A DNA stretch of 57,467 nt from assembly GCF_019449275.2 (NCBI RefSeq), contig NZ_JAHZQZ020000013.1, forward strand, positions 1 through 57,467. Reading direction: 5' to 3'. The notes below the pieces were generated by a model, which had not been told where the DNA came from, searched no databases, and saw only the letters and a list, made by a program, of their open reading frames with translations. The translations under genes were made by a program, and so were the position numbers. The DNA is from Microbacterium sp. HD4P20 (GTDB taxonomy: Bacteria; Actinomycetota; Actinomycetes; Actinomycetales; Microbacteriaceae). Numbering within the stretch: position 1 is the first letter of the stretch; each line of letters starts with the position of its first letter. Below are positions 54,862-57,467 of the stretch, piece after piece.

Positions 54862-55509
54862 GTGGCCAAGCTCTACTTCCGCTACGGGGCGATGAACTCC
54901 GGAAAGTCGACATCGCTCCTGCAGGCCGCCTACAACTATGAGGAGCGTGGCCAGCACGTGCTGCTGGCCAAGCCCGCGATCGACACCAAGGGCGCCGAGC
55001 AGATCGACAGCCGGCTCGGCATGAAGCGCTCCGTCGACTTCCTCGTCGGCCCGGAGGATGATCTCCGCATTCTGTTCGCGGAGCATCGCGCGCGCGTGAA
55101 GCGGGATGCCGCGGCCGCGCTCGTGCCCGAGTCCGACGAGCACGAGGTCGATGTGGCGTGCCTCCTCATCGATGAGGCGCAGTTCCTCACGCCCGAGCAG
55201 GTGGACGACCTCCTGCGGATCGTCGTGCTCGATGGCGTGCCGGTTCTGGCCTACGGCATCCGCACCGATTTCCAGACGCAGGCGTTCCCGGGGTCTGCCC
55301 GCCTCATGGAGCTCGCGCACAGTCTTGAGGAGCTCAAGACGATCTGCCGGTGCGGGCGCAAGGCGCTCTTCAACGCCCGGCTGGTCGGCGGACGCTTCGT
55401 GTTCGAAGGCGACCAGGTCGCGATCGACGAACTGAGCACCGAGCGGGTCACCTACGAGGCGTTGTGCGCCGAGGACTATCTGCGCGAGTCGGGCGGCCGT
55501 CTGCGGTGA
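54862..55509 (+). CDS. tdk: Thymidine kinase
   Basis: The 215-residue enzyme starts at GTG 54862; an ATG nine codons upstream is less likely because the -10 hexamer lies between. The P-loop is GAMNSGKSTSLLQAA, Walker B is CLLIDEAQFLTPEQ, and the thymidine-binding lasso starts TICRCGRKALFNARL. Two Cys of the usual zinc ribbon are visible. It phosphorylates thymidine in nucleotide salvage. Confidence 0.94.
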   Translation: MAKLYFRYGAMNSGKSTSLLQAAYNYEERGQHVLLAKPAIDTKGAEQIDSRLGMKRSVDFLVGPEDDLRILFAEHRARVKRDAAAALVPESDEHEVDVACLLIDEAQFLTPEQVDDLLRIVVLDGVPVLAYGIRTDFQTQAFPGSARLMELAHSLEELKTICRCGRKALFNARLVGGRFVFEGDQVAIDELSTERVTYEALCAEDYLRESGGRLR

Positions 55510-55555
55510 CACCGCGCGGGAGTGCGGCGCGCTCGGTTCGATCGGAGCCGCGCTC

Positions 55556-55561
55556 TAGGCT
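55556..55561 (+). promoter_or_regulatory. -10 element of a leaderless promoter (galE)
   Basis: TAGGCT lies six bases before ATG 55568. Confidence 0.6.
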
Positions 55562-55567
55562 AGAGGC

Positions 55568-56587
55568 ATGCGTGTTCTCCTCGCCGGCGGCGCCGGCTAC
55601 ATCGGTGCTCACACGGCCGTCGCCCTGGTCGAAGCCGGTCATGACGTCCTGGTCGTCGACGACCTGTCCAACTCGTCCGCCCAGGCCGTCGCGCGCGTCG
55701 AGCAGATCACCGGTGCCACCATTCCCCTGCTGAATGCCGACGCGCGCGACACCGATGCGCTCACCGCCTTCGTGCGCGAACACGCGCCGGTCGATGCGGT
55801 GATCCACCTTGCCGGGCTCAAGGCAGTGGGCGAATCGGTGGCCGAGCCGGTGCGCTACTACGACGTGAATCTCGGTTCGTCCCTCGCGATCCTCAAGATG
55901 ATGGCGGCCGAGGGGATTCCGACGATCGTCTTCTCCAGCTCGGCCACCGTCTACGGCGAGCCGGAGTCGCTGCCGCTCTCGGAGGAATCGCCCACCGGTA
56001 TCGACCTGGCCAATCCCTACGGCAAGACCAAGCGCATCATCGAGGAGATCCTCACCGACGCCGCTGCCGCCGACCCCGGGCTGCGCGCGGTGAGCTTGCG
56101 GTACTTCAACCCGGTGGGTGCGCACGCCAGCGGGCTGATCGGCGAGGACCCCACCGGCATCCCGAACAACCTGATGCCGTACGTCGCACGCGTGGCGGTC
56201 GGCGCACTCGATCGGGTGGGCGTGTTCGGCGACGACTACGACACGCCCGACGGCACCGGACAGCGCGACTACATCCACGTCGTCGACCTCGCCGCCGGCC
56301 ACGTCGCCGCGCTCGAGAACGCGCACGAGGGCTATCAGGTCTACAACCTCGGCACCGGCACTCCGGTGAGCGTGCTCGAGCTCATCGCGGCGTTCGAGCG
56401 GGCGGCGGGCAAAGAGATCCCGCGCGAGATCCTGCCACGGCGGGCCGGTGACGTCGCGTCGTCGTACTGCGACCCGTCCAAGGCGCAGCGCGAACTCGGC
56501 TGGACGGCGACTCGCAGCATCGACGACGCGTGCCGTGACTCGTGGAACTGGCAGTCGAAGAACCCGAACGGCTACGCGACCGCCTGA
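55568..56587 (+). CDS. galE: UDP-glucose 4-epimerase
   Basis: The 339-residue enzyme is a short-chain dehydrogenase of the GalE type. The NAD-binding motif is GGAGYIGAHTAVAL, the catalytic Ser lies in VFSSSATVYGEPESLPLSEE, and Tyr-x-x-x-Lys in NPYGKTKRIIEEIL. LRYFNPVGAHASGLIGEDP and RDYIHVVDLAAGHVAAL are also diagnostic. It interconverts UDP-glucose and UDP-galactose for galactose use and wall or glycan precursors. Confidence 0.96.
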   Translation: MRVLLAGGAGYIGAHTAVALVEAGHDVLVVDDLSNSSAQAVARVEQITGATIPLLNADARDTDALTAFVREHAPVDAVIHLAGLKAVGESVAEPVRYYDVNLGSSLAILKMMAAEGIPTIVFSSSATVYGEPESLPLSEESPTGIDLANPYGKTKRIIEEILTDAAAADPGLRAVSLRYFNPVGAHASGLIGEDPTGIPNNLMPYVARVAVGALDRVGVFGDDYDTPDGTGQRDYIHVVDLAAGHVAALENAHEGYQVYNLGTGTPVSVLELIAAFERAAGKEIPREILPRRAGDVASSYCDPSKAQRELGWTATRSIDDACRDSWNWQSKNPNGYATA

Positions 56588-56599
56588 CCCGGCGCGGGC

Positions 56600-57430
56600 T
56601 CAGACCGTTTCGCGCGTCTTCGTGCGTCTGCGGGGGAGTGGCAGCAGCATCGAGGTGGTGCGCTGGTACTCGGCGTACGCGGGGTACTTGGACGCCGTGA
56701 TCGACTCGGTGAAGATCGTCGAGCCGATGAAGAGGACCGTCAGCAGTGCTGCCCCGACGATCGTCCAGTTGAGCCAGCTGCCTCCGTCGGCGACCAGGGC
56801 GACCGCGCCGATCGCGTAGAAGACCCACCACTGCGCCTGCTCGAAGAAGAAGTTGGGGTGCCGGCTGTATGCGAACAGCCCTGACGTGAGGAACCCGGGT
56901 TCGAGCGTGCCGCCGGCGGCCGACTTCTCCTTGTGGAATCTCCACTGCTGCTGGTCAGCCACCGTCTCGCCGACCAGCAACGCGGCGAACAGGGTTGCGA
57001 ACGCGGCATCCCAACCGGTGAAGGCAGTGGGATGCTGCCACGCGATGTACGCGGGCAGGCTGATGAGCACGAGAAGGGCGTTCTGGTAGAGCACGATGAA
57101 CAGCAGGTTGAAGATCTGGAACTGCCACTTCGTCATGCGTCCACGCAGGATGGCCCAGCGGTAGTCCTCCATGCCCGTGTAGCCGCCCTTGCGAGCGAAG
57201 TTGTAAGTGAGCCGAGCGCCCCACGCGGTCACCAGCACCGCCATGACGATCAGGCGGGTCGCGTCCTCGCCGGCGCTGATGGCCGCGATCGCGAAGATCC
57301 AGACGTACACGACCGGCACGATCGACCAGAGTCGATCGACCCAGGACGTCTCTTTCGTGAGGAGTGAGGTGATCCAGCAGAAGGCGCTCGCAGCGCCCGC
57401 CACGATGAGGACGAGAACGAGGGGATCCAT
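56600..57430 (-). CDS. DUF1295 membrane protein (steroid 5-alpha-reductase-like fold)
   Basis: The 276-residue protein has about seven membrane helices. The C-terminal half has the DUF1295/isoprenylcysteine methyltransferase-like signature: DQQQWRFHKEKSAAGG, TSGLFAYSRHPNFFFEQAQWW and ESITASKYPAYAEYQRTTSMLLPL. Family members probably reduce or methylate lipid-like substrates, but the role here is unknown. ATG 57430 lies six bases after a -10 hexamer. It is convergent with galE. Confidence 0.92.
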   Translation of the reverse strand: MDPLVLVLIVAGAASAFCWITSLLTKETSWVDRLWSIVPVVYVWIFAIAAISAGEDATRLIVMAVLVTAWGARLTYNFARKGGYTGMEDYRWAILRGRMTKWQFQIFNLLFIVLYQNALLVLISLPAYIAWQHPTAFTGWDAAFATLFAALLVGETVADQQQWRFHKEKSAAGGTLEPGFLTSGLFAYSRHPNFFFEQAQWWVFYAIGAVALVADGGSWLNWTIVGAALLTVLFIGSTIFTESITASKYPAYAEYQRTTSMLLPLPRRRTKTRETV

Positions 57431-57436
57431 GTCGCC

Positions 57437-57442
57437 AGAGTA
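57437..57442 (-). promoter_or_regulatory. -10 element of a leaderless promoter (DUF1295 gene)
   Basis: TACTCT on the minus strand lies six bases before ATG 57430. Confidence 0.55.
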
Positions 57443-57467
57443 GCGTTTGATTGTGGTCAGACCACAC

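Overview
The window looks like a chromosomal segment of a high-GC actinobacterium, most likely Microbacteriaceae and probably Microbacterium-like. This rests on the strong G/C third-position bias, many GTG starts, many apparently leaderless promoters, a mycothiol-type arsenate reductase set, the dnaX-recR and lysC-asd blocks, and the very frequent motif CGGATGCC. The genus is an inference; no database search was possible.

Layout. 43-3473: a GH15-like protein and a GH31 alpha-glucosidase in an overlapping pair. 3486-5651: a luciferase-like oxidoreductase, a GNAT acetyltransferase and a bifunctional-nuclease (DUF151) protein. 5676-8390 (minus): a compact three-gene operon of a KAS III/DarB-like ketosynthase, a heme-oxygenase-fold diiron (HDO) protein and an unrecognised protein. 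This is the best candidate for an undescribed small biosynthetic system. 8486-8500: a perfect 7-1-7 Zur-type palindrome. 8581-18934 (plus): a surface-anchored repeat zinc/manganese ABC transporter operon with two choice-of-anchor M surface proteins, a lipoprotein binding protein carrying an apparently permuted surface domain, ATPase, permease, lytic transglycosylase and an LPXTG wall protein. It ends in a strong terminator.

18996-23978: an arsenic-resistance region with an arsenic-type aquaporin and ArsR on the minus strand, and on the plus strand an ArsO-like flavoprotein, an ArsN-like acetyltransferase, an ArsR-ArsC fusion and two further ArsC proteins. No ArsB or Acr3 pump is present. Three related ArsR-type operators can be seen. 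24047-27837: MerR regulator, SulP anion transporter and an RNase J, ending next to tRNA-Ser(GGA).

28073-57430 is mostly core: TgpA-like transglutaminase, DUF58 and MoxR (minus); the SRP RNA; NUDIX hydrolase; pta-ackA; beta-phosphoglucomutase-like HAD and GH65 phosphorylase; dnaX-recR; an EamA transporter; lysC and asd separated by a palindrome-rich gap; a LysR regulator divergent from a PEP-mutase-family protein and a P450-like protein lacking ExxR; mqo; a T4 endonuclease V-like glycosylase; DUF2207 protein; thymidine kinase; galE; and a DUF1295 membrane protein.

Functional links. The GH15/GH31 pair and the bPGM/GH65 pair point to alpha-glucan and maltose use, with pta-ackA for acetate overflow. 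The zinc operon links surface capture, a lipoprotein receptor and import. The arsenic genes cover sensing, reduction, oxidation or modification of organoarsenicals, and passive arsenite release.
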